Of a stretch of DNA of 8,556 nt, positions 1 through 6,430 are shown one piece after another. A model generated the notes under the pieces. The model did no database searches, was not told the DNA's origin, and saw only the letters and a program-made list of their open reading frames with translations. This stretch comes from Bacillota bacterium (GTDB taxonomy: Bacteria > Bacillota > Clostridia > Christensenellales > Borkfalkiaceae): contig QAKO01000081.1 of assembly GCA_003343765.1 (NCBI GenBank), forward strand, positions 1-8,556. The letters run 5' to 3'. Position 1 is the first letter of the stretch. Each line of letters opens with the position of its first letter. The position numbers and the translations under genes are program-made.

Positions 1-35
1 CGCGGCGGCGTTTCTTTAAGATATATTATCTTTAT

Positions 36-71
36 AAAAATTTTGCTTTAAAAGCATATTCTGAAATATGC
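36..71 (-). terminator. Probable weak Rho-independent terminator of the PBP gene
   Basis: Read on the minus strand, a perfect 7-bp stem GCATATT / AATATGC with a TCAG loop (positions 71 to 54) begins two bases after the PBP stop codon. It is followed by TTTT, then AAAGC and a later TTTTT run (positions 40-36). The stem is AT-rich and the U-tract is interrupted, so this is a weak candidate. A competing small hairpin (TGCTTT-A-AAAGCA on the plus strand, 44-56) and an AAGATA-TAT-TATCTT repeat (18-32) lie beside it. The rest of 1-73 shows no gene I can support. Confidence 0.5.
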
Positions 72-73
72 GT

Positions 74-2284
74 TCAGCGTTCCCACCAGTTATCCGGTAT
101 ATCTTTTGGTTTTTTTGGAATTATTACGGCAGGCAGTCGAAATTCATCCCCGTAAACGCACTCTCCTTTATCATTTATAAAATAGGGGCGTACGAAATAG
201 ACATATTTTTCTCCGACTTTTACGGTTGAGTCCTGAAAGCTCTGGTTTGCTTTTCCTTCAAATATCGTCGTTGTTTTGGATTTATTTTCTCGTTTTATCA
301 GATAATTATAGTACTCTGTCTGACATAAATCGATTATAACAGCATTATTTTCAAGGCGGAGAGAGTAAGATCCGGTGATAAGATCCGAAGTCTGGTCTTT
401 GGGGTAATTGCTTTTGCGGAATAGCTGGGTAAAGGTAGTGGCAGTCGGTTGGTTTTGAGAGGCAAGCCGCAAAACGTGATCTTTGTCATAAGCGATCTTA
501 TCAAGGGTGCAGGATACGATGTCCGGATCGTCGGTAAAATTTTTCGGGACGGCGTTTTGGTATTGTTTTTTCAGAATGAGCATGGCATAATGACAGGGAA
601 GTCCTCCGCCTGTAATGTTTGTGAGGCCGTTATCGGCATTTCCCATCCATACGCCGACGGTGTGACGTGTTGTGTACGAAATCGTCCATGCGTCCGTGTT
701 GCCCTTTTCTGTTCCGCTTGTTCCGGTCTTTGCGCACACTTCAAAGGGAAGTGTGTTCAGCTTTTTTGCTGTTCCGGTTTGTACGCAGCCGCGCAGCATT
801 TTGTTGGTAAGGCAGGCGGTGTCGGAAGAAAAGACGCGCACGGGCAAGGGATCTCTTTCGTAAAGGATTTCACCGTCTTCCGATTCGATTTTTCGTATAA
901 ATGAAACGGGTGCAAACTGACCTCCGTTGGCAAGTGTTGCGTAAGCTGCGGAAAGTTCGGGAAGGGTAAAACCTTCGGTCATGCCTCCGAGTGCCAGGGA
1001 AAGATTTTTGTCGGTATCGAGAACGGGAAGATTCAGTTTTTGCAGATACGCACAGCTTTTTTCGACTCCGAGCTCATTCAAAATTTTGACGGCCGGAATG
1101 TTCAGGCTCTGTGCAAGGGCATCTTGCACGGAAACCCATCCGCAATATTTGTCGTGATAGTTTGCAGGTGTATATCCGCCGAAATCGGTTGCTTCGTCGC
1201 AAATGGGGGTGCAGGGAGAAATCAGGTTTTCTTCTATGGCAGGTGCGTAGACTGCAAGCGGTTTGACGGCAGAGCCGGGCTGTCTTCTCAGATTTCCTTC
1301 GGTTGAATAATAGGCGGATACGCCCCGTGTTTGATTGTCGCATATAATCAGACTTTTTCCGGAGCGGTCTGCGTCGGTTGTAAGCTGGCTGATATACTCC
1401 TGCATCGTCTTGTCCATATACGTGTAGATGCGAAAGCCTTCCCTGAGTTTATAAGGAGAAAAAAGCGGCAGGTTCTGAAACTCCTCATAGACCGCGTCCA
1501 GATAGCTGTCGGATGAAAAGGATGTTTCACGCGGCTGGGGAAGCGGCTGATTTTTTGCCGTTTCATATTCGCTTTCCGAGATTTTTCCCAAAGTAAACAT
1601 TCTTCGCAAAACGCTGTTGCGGGCGTTCAGACATTTTTCACTGTTTGTGAAAGGCGAGTAATTATTGGGCGAGCGTATGACTGCGGCAAGCATGGCACCT
1701 TCCGGAATGGTCAGTTCGGAAGGCTCCTTGCCGAAATAAAAATCGGCGGCTTCCGAAATGCCGTAGCATGTATGTCCGAAGTAAATGGTGTTCAGATACA
1801 TTTCCAGTATTTCGTCTTTGGAATATTTTTTTTCGAGTTGTCGGGTAAGTTTGATTTCTTTCAGTTTACGTGTCAGTGTTTTTTCGTTGGAAAGCTGGGT
1901 ATTTTTGACAAGTTGCTGGCTGATAGTGGAGGCGCCCTGTTTAAAAGATCCGGCGCGCAGGTTGGTGAAGGCGGCGCGGATCATTCGCTTGTAGTCAAGA
2001 CCGTGATGTGAATAGAAATTTTTATCTTCCGCACTGATAAAAGCGTCTTTGACGCAAGTCGGAATTTTGGCAAAGTTTACAGTTTTATGTTTTTGTGAAA
2101 AATTGATTTCGCTGACCTTATTTCCGCCGTTATCTAAAATGACGGCGCAGTTTTGAGCTAAGCTGAATTTTTCGGTTTCAAGATGTGTGCCGCGCGTTGC
2201 AATAAAGTAATAAGAAGTAGCCGCAGCAGCGGATGCGAGCAGAATGCATAAGAGAATGATTGTGATTTTTGCAAAAACTTTCAT
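74..2284 (-). CDS. Bifunctional class A penicillin-binding protein (PBP1A family)
   Basis: This is a 736-residue, membrane-anchored peptidoglycan synthase that polymerises lipid II into glycan strands and cross-links the stem peptides outside the membrane. Residues about 4-28 form an N-terminal signal-anchor helix. The GT51 glycosyltransferase spans roughly 65-240, with EDKNFYSHHG (catalytic Glu86), GASTISQQLVKN (117-128) and the KYSKDEILEMYLN block (153-165). The transpeptidase spans about 305-575, with SAVK (nucleophile Ser338, Lys341), SLN (393-395) and KTGT (519-522), so both activities look intact. Residues about 635-722 are beta-rich and resemble the FnIII-like tail of some Gram-positive PBP1 proteins; the protein ends in NWWER. 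Start ATG 2282-2284 has AAGGGAG (2298-2292) seven bases upstream. The gene is monocistronic and divergent from miaB. Sixteen cysteines beyond residue 30 are unusual for an exported protein. The family call is secure; the choice between ponA, mrcA and pbp paralogue names is not. Confidence 0.96.
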   Translation of the reverse strand: MKVFAKITIILLCILLASAAAATSYYFIATRGTHLETEKFSLAQNCAVILDNGGNKVSEINFSQKHKTVNFAKIPTCVKDAFISAEDKNFYSHHGLDYKRMIRAAFTNLRAGSFKQGASTISQQLVKNTQLSNEKTLTRKLKEIKLTRQLEKKYSKDEILEMYLNTIYFGHTCYGISEAADFYFGKEPSELTIPEGAMLAAVIRSPNNYSPFTNSEKCLNARNSVLRRMFTLGKISESEYETAKNQPLPQPRETSFSSDSYLDAVYEEFQNLPLFSPYKLREGFRIYTYMDKTMQEYISQLTTDADRSGKSLIICDNQTRGVSAYYSTEGNLRRQPGSAVKPLAVYAPAIEENLISPCTPICDEATDFGGYTPANYHDKYCGWVSVQDALAQSLNIPAVKILNELGVEKSCAYLQKLNLPVLDTDKNLSLALGGMTEGFTLPELSAAYATLANGGQFAPVSFIRKIESEDGEILYERDPLPVRVFSSDTACLTNKMLRGCVQTGTAKKLNTLPFEVCAKTGTSGTEKGNTDAWTISYTTRHTVGVWMGNADNGLTNITGGGLPCHYAMLILKKQYQNAVPKNFTDDPDIVSCTLDKIAYDKDHVLRLASQNQPTATTFTQLFRKSNYPKDQTSDLITGSYSLRLENNAVIIDLCQTEYYNYLIKRENKSKTTTIFEGKANQSFQDSTVKVGEKYVYFVRPYFINDKGECVYGDEFRLPAVIIPKKPKDIPDNWWER

Positions 2285-2303
2285 ATCGGAACTCCCTTAT
2301 AAC

Positions 2304-2332
2304 AGTATAGCGATTTTTGCGCAAATTATTTC
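2304..2332 (-). promoter_or_regulatory. Tentative leftward promoter for the PBP gene
   Basis: On the minus strand TATACT (2309-2304) matches the -10 consensus at five of six bases. The hexamer 17 bp upstream (2332-2327) reads GAAATA, a poor -35. Transcription would begin near 2297, giving a leader of only about 14 nt that starts at the AAGGGAG ribosome site. A perfect palindrome, TTTGCGCAAA, occupies the spacer. The weak -35 suggests low basal activity, an activator or another sigma factor, but the assignment itself is uncertain. Confidence 0.35.
2316..2325. repeat. 10-bp palindrome TTTGCGCAAA upstream of the PBP gene
   Basis: This is a perfect dyad with no central spacer, lying between the candidate -35 and -10 of the leftward PBP promoter, where a bound repressor could block transcription. 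Its core TTGCGCAA recurs in the mutS-mutL gap (6391-6398). No regulator can be named from this window, and chance is a real alternative. Confidence 0.3.
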
Positions 2333-2345
2333 CTTTTTAACAAAG

Positions 2346-2359
2346 TTCAAAGACTTGAA
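2346..2359. repeat. Inverted repeat TTCAA-AGAC-TTGAA overlapping the miaB -35
   Basis: Two 5-bp arms (2346-2350 and 2355-2359) are separated by 4 bp, and the right arm is part of the TTGAAA -35 hexamer of the rightward promoter. The position would suit an operator for the miaB-mutS-mutL operon. The arms are short and in AT-rich DNA, so it may be incidental. Confidence 0.3.
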
Positions 2360-2383
2360 AAAAATCCTGAAAAAATGTATAAT
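2355..2383 (+). promoter_or_regulatory. Sigma-A-type promoter for miaB-mutS-mutL
   Basis: TTGAAA (2355-2360) and a perfect TATAAT (2378-2383) are separated by exactly 17 bp. This is the best promoter in the window and is correctly placed and oriented for the operon. The predicted transcript start is near 2390, giving a leader of about 32 nt before the ATG at 2422. That leader is too short for a riboswitch or T-box. The start near 2390 also argues against TTG 2401 as the miaB start, because its ribosome site would fall at the very 5' end of the mRNA. Confidence 0.75.
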
Positions 2384-2409
2384 AATAAACAGGTAAATTT
2401 TTGCGAAAA

Positions 2410-2415
2410 AAAAGG
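2410..2415 (+). promoter_or_regulatory. Ribosome binding site that sets the miaB start
   Basis: AAAAGG sits six bases before ATG 2422 and is the 3' end of an A8 run (2406-2413) followed by GG. It supports the ATG over the in-frame TTG seven codons upstream, whose residues (MRKKRSE) lie before the point where MiaB homology begins. Confidence 0.65.
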
Positions 2416-2421
2416 TCTGAA

Positions 2422-3750
2422 ATGGAAAAATACTATTGGATCACGACGTATGGCTGTCAGATGAATGTGCATGAATCGGAGAAGATAGCCGGAATCTTAC
2501 GCGCGCGCGGGTACAAACAAGGCAAGAGTGAAGAGGAAGCGGACATAATTGTTTTTAATACTTGCTGTATCCGTGAAAATGCGGAAAATCATGCTTACGG
2601 AAACATCGGAGCACTGAAAAAACTGAAGAAGAGCCGTCCGTCGATGCTGATTGCGGTAGGCGGTTGTATGACGCAGCAGGCGGGAGCGGCGGAGAAACTC
2701 AGGAAGAAGTTCCCGTTTGTGGATATCGTATTCGGTACGCACAATCTGCCTGTTTTAGGAGAGTTGATCGATAAGAAGCTTTCCGGGAAGAAAGCGGTGG
2801 TGGATGTCTGGGAGAAAGAAGGCGAAGCGGATACGGAGGATATATCGTATCGTACGAGCTACCCGAATGCCTGGGTGAATATCATGTACGGGTGCAACAA
2901 TTTCTGTTCCTACTGCATTGTGCCGTATGTGCGCGGCAGGGAGCGGAGTCGTGAAAGCGGCGCGATCGTGAAAGAAGTGAATGCGTTGCTGGATCAGGGT
3001 TACAAGGAAATAACGTTATTGGGACAGAATGTAAATTCATACGGGAACGACCGTGGTGACTGCACATTCTGGCAGCTTCTGAACAAGATATGCGAGCGTA
3101 AGGAAAAATTCCGTCTGCGTTTTATGACGAGCAATCCGAAAGATTTCGGAGAAGAGCTTGTGCGGACGATTGCGGACAACGAGCAGATCTGTCATCTGGT
3201 GCATTTGCCGGTGCAGGCGGGATCGGACAGGATTCTGAAGCTGATGAACCGCAAGTATACGGCGAAAGAATATCTGGAAAAGGTTGAAATGCTTCGGAAA
3301 TATGTACCGGATTGTCAGTTGACGACGGATATCATGGTGGGATTTCCGACGGAAACGGAAGAAGATTTTCAGGCGACGTTGTCGCTTGTGAAGGAAGCGC
3401 GTTTTTCGACGGCGTTCACGTTTGTGTATTCGCGTCGGAGCGGAACAGTTGCCGCGGGGATGGAAGGGCAGATCCCTGAAGAAGTTCAGAAAGATCGGAT
3501 CATGCGGCTTGTGGAGCTGGTGAACGTACAGACGCGCGAAATTTCTGCCGCATATCGCGGAAAGACGATCGAGGTTTTGTGTGAGGATTACGACGCAAAA
3601 CGCGGGTTATATCTTGGCAGAGATGAATACGGCAGGATGGGATATTTCAAGAGTGAAACGAACAAAGTCGGAGATTTTGTGAAGCTGAAAGTAAGCGATA
3701 CCTCTGGGGTATCGTTGGATTGCGAGCTTTGCGAGGATACGAAAGAATAA
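2422..3750 (+). CDS. miaB: tRNA-2-methylthio-N6-dimethylallyladenosine synthase MiaB
   Basis: This radical-SAM methylthiotransferase converts i6A37 to ms2i6A37 in the anticodon loop of tRNAs reading UNN codons, which improves decoding and frame maintenance. From ATG 2422 the protein has 442 residues, normal for the family. The N-terminal UPF0004 domain has the three auxiliary-cluster cysteines: Cys12 in YGCQMN, Cys48 in NTCCIRENAE and Cys82 in GGCM. The radical-SAM cluster CNNFCSYC uses Cys158, Cys162 and Cys165. A TRAM RNA-binding domain fills about 375-438. The RENAE stretch, VRGRERSRE and LLGQNVNSYG favour MiaB over the paralogues RimO and MtaB. It is the first gene of the operon, 17 bp before mutS. 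Its i6A substrate requires MiaA, whose gene often lies just downstream of mutL in Clostridia but is not visible here. Seven extra codons from TTG 2401 are possible but unlikely. Confidence 0.96.
   Translation: MEKYYWITTYGCQMNVHESEKIAGILRARGYKQGKSEEEADIIVFNTCCIRENAENHAYGNIGALKKLKKSRPSMLIAVGGCMTQQAGAAEKLRKKFPFVDIVFGTHNLPVLGELIDKKLSGKKAVVDVWEKEGEADTEDISYRTSYPNAWVNIMYGCNNFCSYCIVPYVRGRERSRESGAIVKEVNALLDQGYKEITLLGQNVNSYGNDRGDCTFWQLLNKICERKEKFRLRFMTSNPKDFGEELVRTIADNEQICHLVHLPVQAGSDRILKLMNRKYTAKEYLEKVEMLRKYVPDCQLTTDIMVGFPTETEEDFQATLSLVKEARFSTAFTFVYSRRSGTVAAGMEGQIPEEVQKDRIMRLVELVNVQTREISAAYRGKTIEVLCEDYDAKRGLYLGRDEYGRMGYFKSETNKVGDFVKLKVSDTSGVSLDCELCEDTKE
3694..3716 (+). other. Hairpin-forming inverted repeat near the 3' end of miaB
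   Basis: CGATACC (3696-3702) and GGTATCG (3708-3714) are perfect inverted arms around a 5-nt loop. An outer G-T wobble and an A-T pair extend the stem to nine pairs. It lies inside the miaB coding sequence, about 35 bp before the stop and ahead of the mutS ribosome site. No T-run follows, so it is not an intrinsic terminator; an RNA processing or stability role is possible, as is chance. Confidence 0.4.
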
Positions 3751-3760
3751 AGAGGAAGGA
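3751..3760 (+). promoter_or_regulatory. Ribosome binding site that sets the mutS start
   Basis: AGAGGAAGGA begins immediately after the miaB TAA and ends seven bases before ATG 3768. It chooses that ATG over the in-frame TTG 3720, which lies inside miaB. The proximity to the miaB stop would allow translational coupling. Confidence 0.8.
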
Positions 3761-3767
3761 AAAGCGG

Positions 3768-6365
3768 ATGAGCGGACTTTCGCCGATGATGCGGCATTAT
3801 CTGGAAGTAAAAGAGAAATACAAGGATTGCGTGATTTTTTACCGTCTGGGTGATTTTTATGAGATGTTTTTCGAGGATGCGAAGGAGGTTTCGCAGCTTC
3901 TGGATCTGACGCTGACGGGCAGGGATTGCGGACTGGAAGAGCGGGCGCCGATGTGCGGCATACCCTTTCATGCGGCGGACACGTATATAGCGAAGCTTGT
4001 ATCATTGGGGAAGAAAGTAGCGATCTGTGAGCAGTTGACGGAACCCACACCTGGGAAAGGTATGGTGGAGAGGGATGTGATCCGGGTCGTATCGGCCGGG
4101 ACTCTTATCGAAGACAGTCTGCTGGACGAAAAGAAAAACAACTATATTGCCTGTGTTTATCAGGAAGAAGAAAAATGCGCGGTGGCATGGGCGGATATTA
4201 CCACGGGCGAATTTTATGTCTGCGATTATGAAGGCGAACGCGCCGTGCTGGACAGCCTGGAATGTCTGAGCAGACTATCTCCCGCAGAGATCATTTGCAA
4301 TGATGCGTATATAAAATCGACAAAAAACGAAAATATGTTGAGAACATTGCCTGCATTTTCCTGCTATGTACCGTGGGCATTCACGTTTCGAAAAGCGGAG
4401 GGTTGTTTATTGGGGCAACTCGGGTGCAAGACATTGGAGCCGTTCGGGCTGGTCGGGCATGAAGCGGCGGTGTCGGCGAGCGGAGCGCTTGTAGAATATT
4501 TGCGGGAAACGCAGAAGAATACATTGAAGATCATTGATTCCGTGAAATACGTGGGGGACAGCGGAGCGATGATGCTGGACGGAGCGGCCATTCGGAATCT
4601 GGAGCTTGTGAAAACGTTAGGAGACGGAAAGCGTAAGGGGTCGTTGGTCTGGCTGCTGGATAAAACGCAGACGGCGATGGGGGCTCGTCTGATGAACCGT
4701 CTGGTGTTGAATCCGTTGCAGAAAAAAGAGGATATCGAGCGCAGGCTGGAGGCGGTAAAAGAACTTTTCAATGCTACGGTGATCCGGGTCGGGATTGCGG
4801 ATACGCTGAAGGGGATCCGTGATATAGAAAGGATTGCGGGAAAGATTTCGAACAACAATCTTACGCCAAGGGATTGCGAGGCTCTTGGAAAGTCTTTGGC
4901 ACTGATCCCGAATCTGAAATTTCAGCTGTCCGGGTTTTGTTCAAAAGAAGTGAAGGCGATTTCGGATGCGCTGGGTGATTTTTCAATTCTGACCGATTTA
5001 TTGCAGAGAGCGTTTATTGAAAATCCGCCGGTCAACGTGAAAGAGGGTGGCTATATTCGGAAGGGATACAGTGCGGAGCTGGATGAATTCCGTGATATCC
5101 GTGATAACGGAGCGCGGATGATCGGCGAGATGGAGTCTCGCGAGCGAGAAAAGACGGCTATTAAAACCCTGAAGATAAAATTTAACCGTGTATTCGGTTA
5201 CATGATCGAAGTGACGAATTCGTTCAAGGACAAAGTTCCGTTCGAGTATCATCGCCGTCAGACGTTGGCGGGTGCTGAACGGTATGTAACGGACGAATTG
5301 AAGGCGGTGGAAGAAAAGATCATGACGAGTACGGAGCGGAGTCTGAGCCTGGAAGTTGAATTGTTTAACCAGATCCGCGGCGTGCTTTCGGACAATATCA
5401 GTGTATTGAAAGTGTTGTCGGGTGCTTTGGCGATGCTGGATTGTCTGACGTCTTTTGCGACGGTAGCCAAAGAGAATAATTATTGCTGTCCTGAGATTCA
5501 GGAATCGGGCGGGGTGCTGAATATTGTGGAAGGCCGTCATCCGGTCGTGGAGAAGCTGTCCAAAGATCGGTTTGTGCCGAACGATACTTTGTTGGACGGT
5601 GAGACGCAGACGATGGTGATCACCGGGCCGAACATGGCGGGAAAAAGTACTTATATGCGGCAAAATGCGCTGATCGTGTTGATGGCGCACATGGGAAGTT
5701 TTGTTCCTGCAAAGCAGGCGAAAATCCCTGTCATAGACCGTATTTTTACGCGAGTCGGGGCCAGTGATAATCTGATTTTTGATCAAAGCACTTTTATGGT
5801 AGAGATGACGGAAGTTGCGTCCATAGTTATGAATGCGACGGGAAATTCTCTGTTGATTCTGGATGAAGTCGGAAGAGGTACGAGTACTTTTGACGGTTTG
5901 TCGATTGCGTGGGCGGTGCTGGAATATCTGAGCGAACACATCAAGGCGAAGACGCTCTTTGCGACGCATTACCATGAACTGACCGAGCTGGAAGGAAAGA
6001 TCGACGGCGTTAAGAATTATAAAGTAACGGTGCGGGAAGCGCCCGGCGGCATTTTGTTTTTGCGTAAGATCGTGAGGGGCGGAGCGAACAAGAGCTTTGG
6101 TATTGAAGTGGCGAAGCTTGCGGGGATTCCGAATGAAATCACGATGCGTGCCAAGCAGATTTTGAAAAAGCTGGAGAAGAACGATATTGCTCGCGGAGCG
6201 GTTGAGGAAAACAGGGAAGATTCTGGTACGGGTGAGCTGCGTGAATTAAGCGAAGCCGAGCGTATTCTGCTTCGCACGGATATGAACAATATCACGCCGA
6301 TGCAGGCATTCAATCTTCTTTCGGAATTGAGCGAAAAAGTTAAGGAAAGCAACGGGAAGGAATAA
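3768..6365 (+). CDS. mutS: DNA mismatch repair protein MutS
   Basis: MutS scans DNA, binds base mismatches and small loops, and on ATP exchange becomes a sliding clamp that recruits MutL. The protein has 865 residues, the normal MutS1 length. The mismatch-binding domain carries the Phe-X-Glu motif in GDFYEMF (Phe30, Glu32), which stacks on the mispaired base. This separates it from MutS2, which lacks that domain. Connector, lever and clamp domains follow (about 125-565). The ABC-type ATPase has Walker A GPNMAGKST (620-628), Walker B LLILDE (Asp699, Glu700) with the GRGTSTFDG signature, and the ATHYHE His switch. NKSFGIEVAKLAGIP and the terminal ITPMQAFNLLSEL helix are typical C-terminal elements. 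The linker at about 803-838 shows no obvious QxxLF-type beta-clamp motif. It sits between miaB and mutL with no terminator on either side. Confidence 0.98.
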   Translation: MSGLSPMMRHYLEVKEKYKDCVIFYRLGDFYEMFFEDAKEVSQLLDLTLTGRDCGLEERAPMCGIPFHAADTYIAKLVSLGKKVAICEQLTEPTPGKGMVERDVIRVVSAGTLIEDSLLDEKKNNYIACVYQEEEKCAVAWADITTGEFYVCDYEGERAVLDSLECLSRLSPAEIICNDAYIKSTKNENMLRTLPAFSCYVPWAFTFRKAEGCLLGQLGCKTLEPFGLVGHEAAVSASGALVEYLRETQKNTLKIIDSVKYVGDSGAMMLDGAAIRNLELVKTLGDGKRKGSLVWLLDKTQTAMGARLMNRLVLNPLQKKEDIERRLEAVKELFNATVIRVGIADTLKGIRDIERIAGKISNNNLTPRDCEALGKSLALIPNLKFQLSGFCSKEVKAISDALGDFSILTDLLQRAFIENPPVNVKEGGYIRKGYSAELDEFRDIRDNGARMIGEMESREREKTAIKTLKIKFNRVFGYMIEVTNSFKDKVPFEYHRRQTLAGAERYVTDELKAVEEKIMTSTERSLSLEVELFNQIRGVLSDNISVLKVLSGALAMLDCLTSFATVAKENNYCCPEIQESGGVLNIVEGRHPVVEKLSKDRFVPNDTLLDGETQTMVITGPNMAGKSTYMRQNALIVLMAHMGSFVPAKQAKIPVIDRIFTRVGASDNLIFDQSTFMVEMTEVASIVMNATGNSLLILDEVGRGTSTFDGLSIAWAVLEYLSEHIKAKTLFATHYHELTELEGKIDGVKNYKVTVREAPGGILFLRKIVRGGANKSFGIEVAKLAGIPNEITMRAKQILKKLEKNDIARGAVEENREDSGTGELRELSEAERILLRTDMNNITPMQAFNLLSELSEKVKESNGKE

Positions 6366-6370
6366 AAGGT

Positions 6371-6398
6371 TTGCGCGGTTGCAGGGCTGCTTGCGCAA
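6371..6398 (+). other. Stem-loop in the mutS-mutL gap
   Basis: TTGCGC (6371-6376) pairs with GCGCAA (6393-6398). Two G-T wobbles, a 2-nt bulge and GCA/TGC continue the stem to a GGGC loop. The right arm is also the core of a 10-bp palindrome, CTTGCGCAAG (6390-6399). No T-run follows (CAAGTTTATT), so full termination is unlikely. It may tune mRNA stability or the mutS:mutL ratio; it leaves the mutL ribosome site at 6418-6427 unpaired. Confidence 0.45.
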
Positions 6399-6417
6399 GG
6401 CAAGTTTATTCGGAATG

Positions 6418-6427
6418 AAAGGAAAGG
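6418..6427 (+). promoter_or_regulatory. Ribosome binding site of mutL
   Basis: AAAGGAAAGG contains AAAGGA (6418-6423) seven bases before ATG 6431. The resulting protein begins MAKINILDSG, exactly where MutL homology starts, so the start is well supported. Confidence 0.75.
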
Positions 6428-6430
6428 GAT

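Noticed and set aside
1..19. Possible tail of a convergent gene (frame reading AAAFL then TAA at 17-19)
   Set aside because: Only five codons are visible before the stop. The GC-rich start followed by AT-rich DNA is suggestive but cannot support a call.
449..904. Plus-strand open frame of 151 codons with many cysteines
   Set aside because: Antisense to the PBP transpeptidase domain, whose catalytic motifs are intact on the minus strand. The cysteines are the reverse reading of Ala/Thr-rich codons.
1523..1531. TGTTTCACG, matching the left half of the Spo0J/ParB parS site
   Set aside because: The second half does not match the palindrome, and the site is inside PBP coding sequence.
2401..2421. 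Seven-codon N-terminal extension of MiaB from TTG 2401
   Set aside because: It lies about 11 nt from the predicted transcript start, leaving almost no room for a ribosome site. ATG 2422 has AAAAGG at good spacing.
2285..2421. Riboswitch, T-box or small RNA gene in the divergent intergenic region
   Set aside because: The leaders on either side of the promoters are only about 14 and 32 nt, with no extended structure or terminator.
3720..3767. Sixteen-codon N-terminal extension of MutS from TTG 3720
   Set aside because: It overlaps the miaB 3' end and has no family similarity. The strong AGAGGAAGGA site is placed for ATG 3768.
5136..5149. Inverted repeat TCTCGC-GA-GCGAGA in mutS
   Set aside because: The 2-nt spacer is too short for a hairpin loop without opening the stem, and the bases simply encode Glu-Ser-Arg-Glu-Arg-Glu.
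4998..5975. 325-codon minus-strand open frame
   Set aside because: It lies wholly antisense inside mutS, whose motifs are intact. The product is Arg/His-rich and low in complexity, with no recognisable domain or ribosome site.
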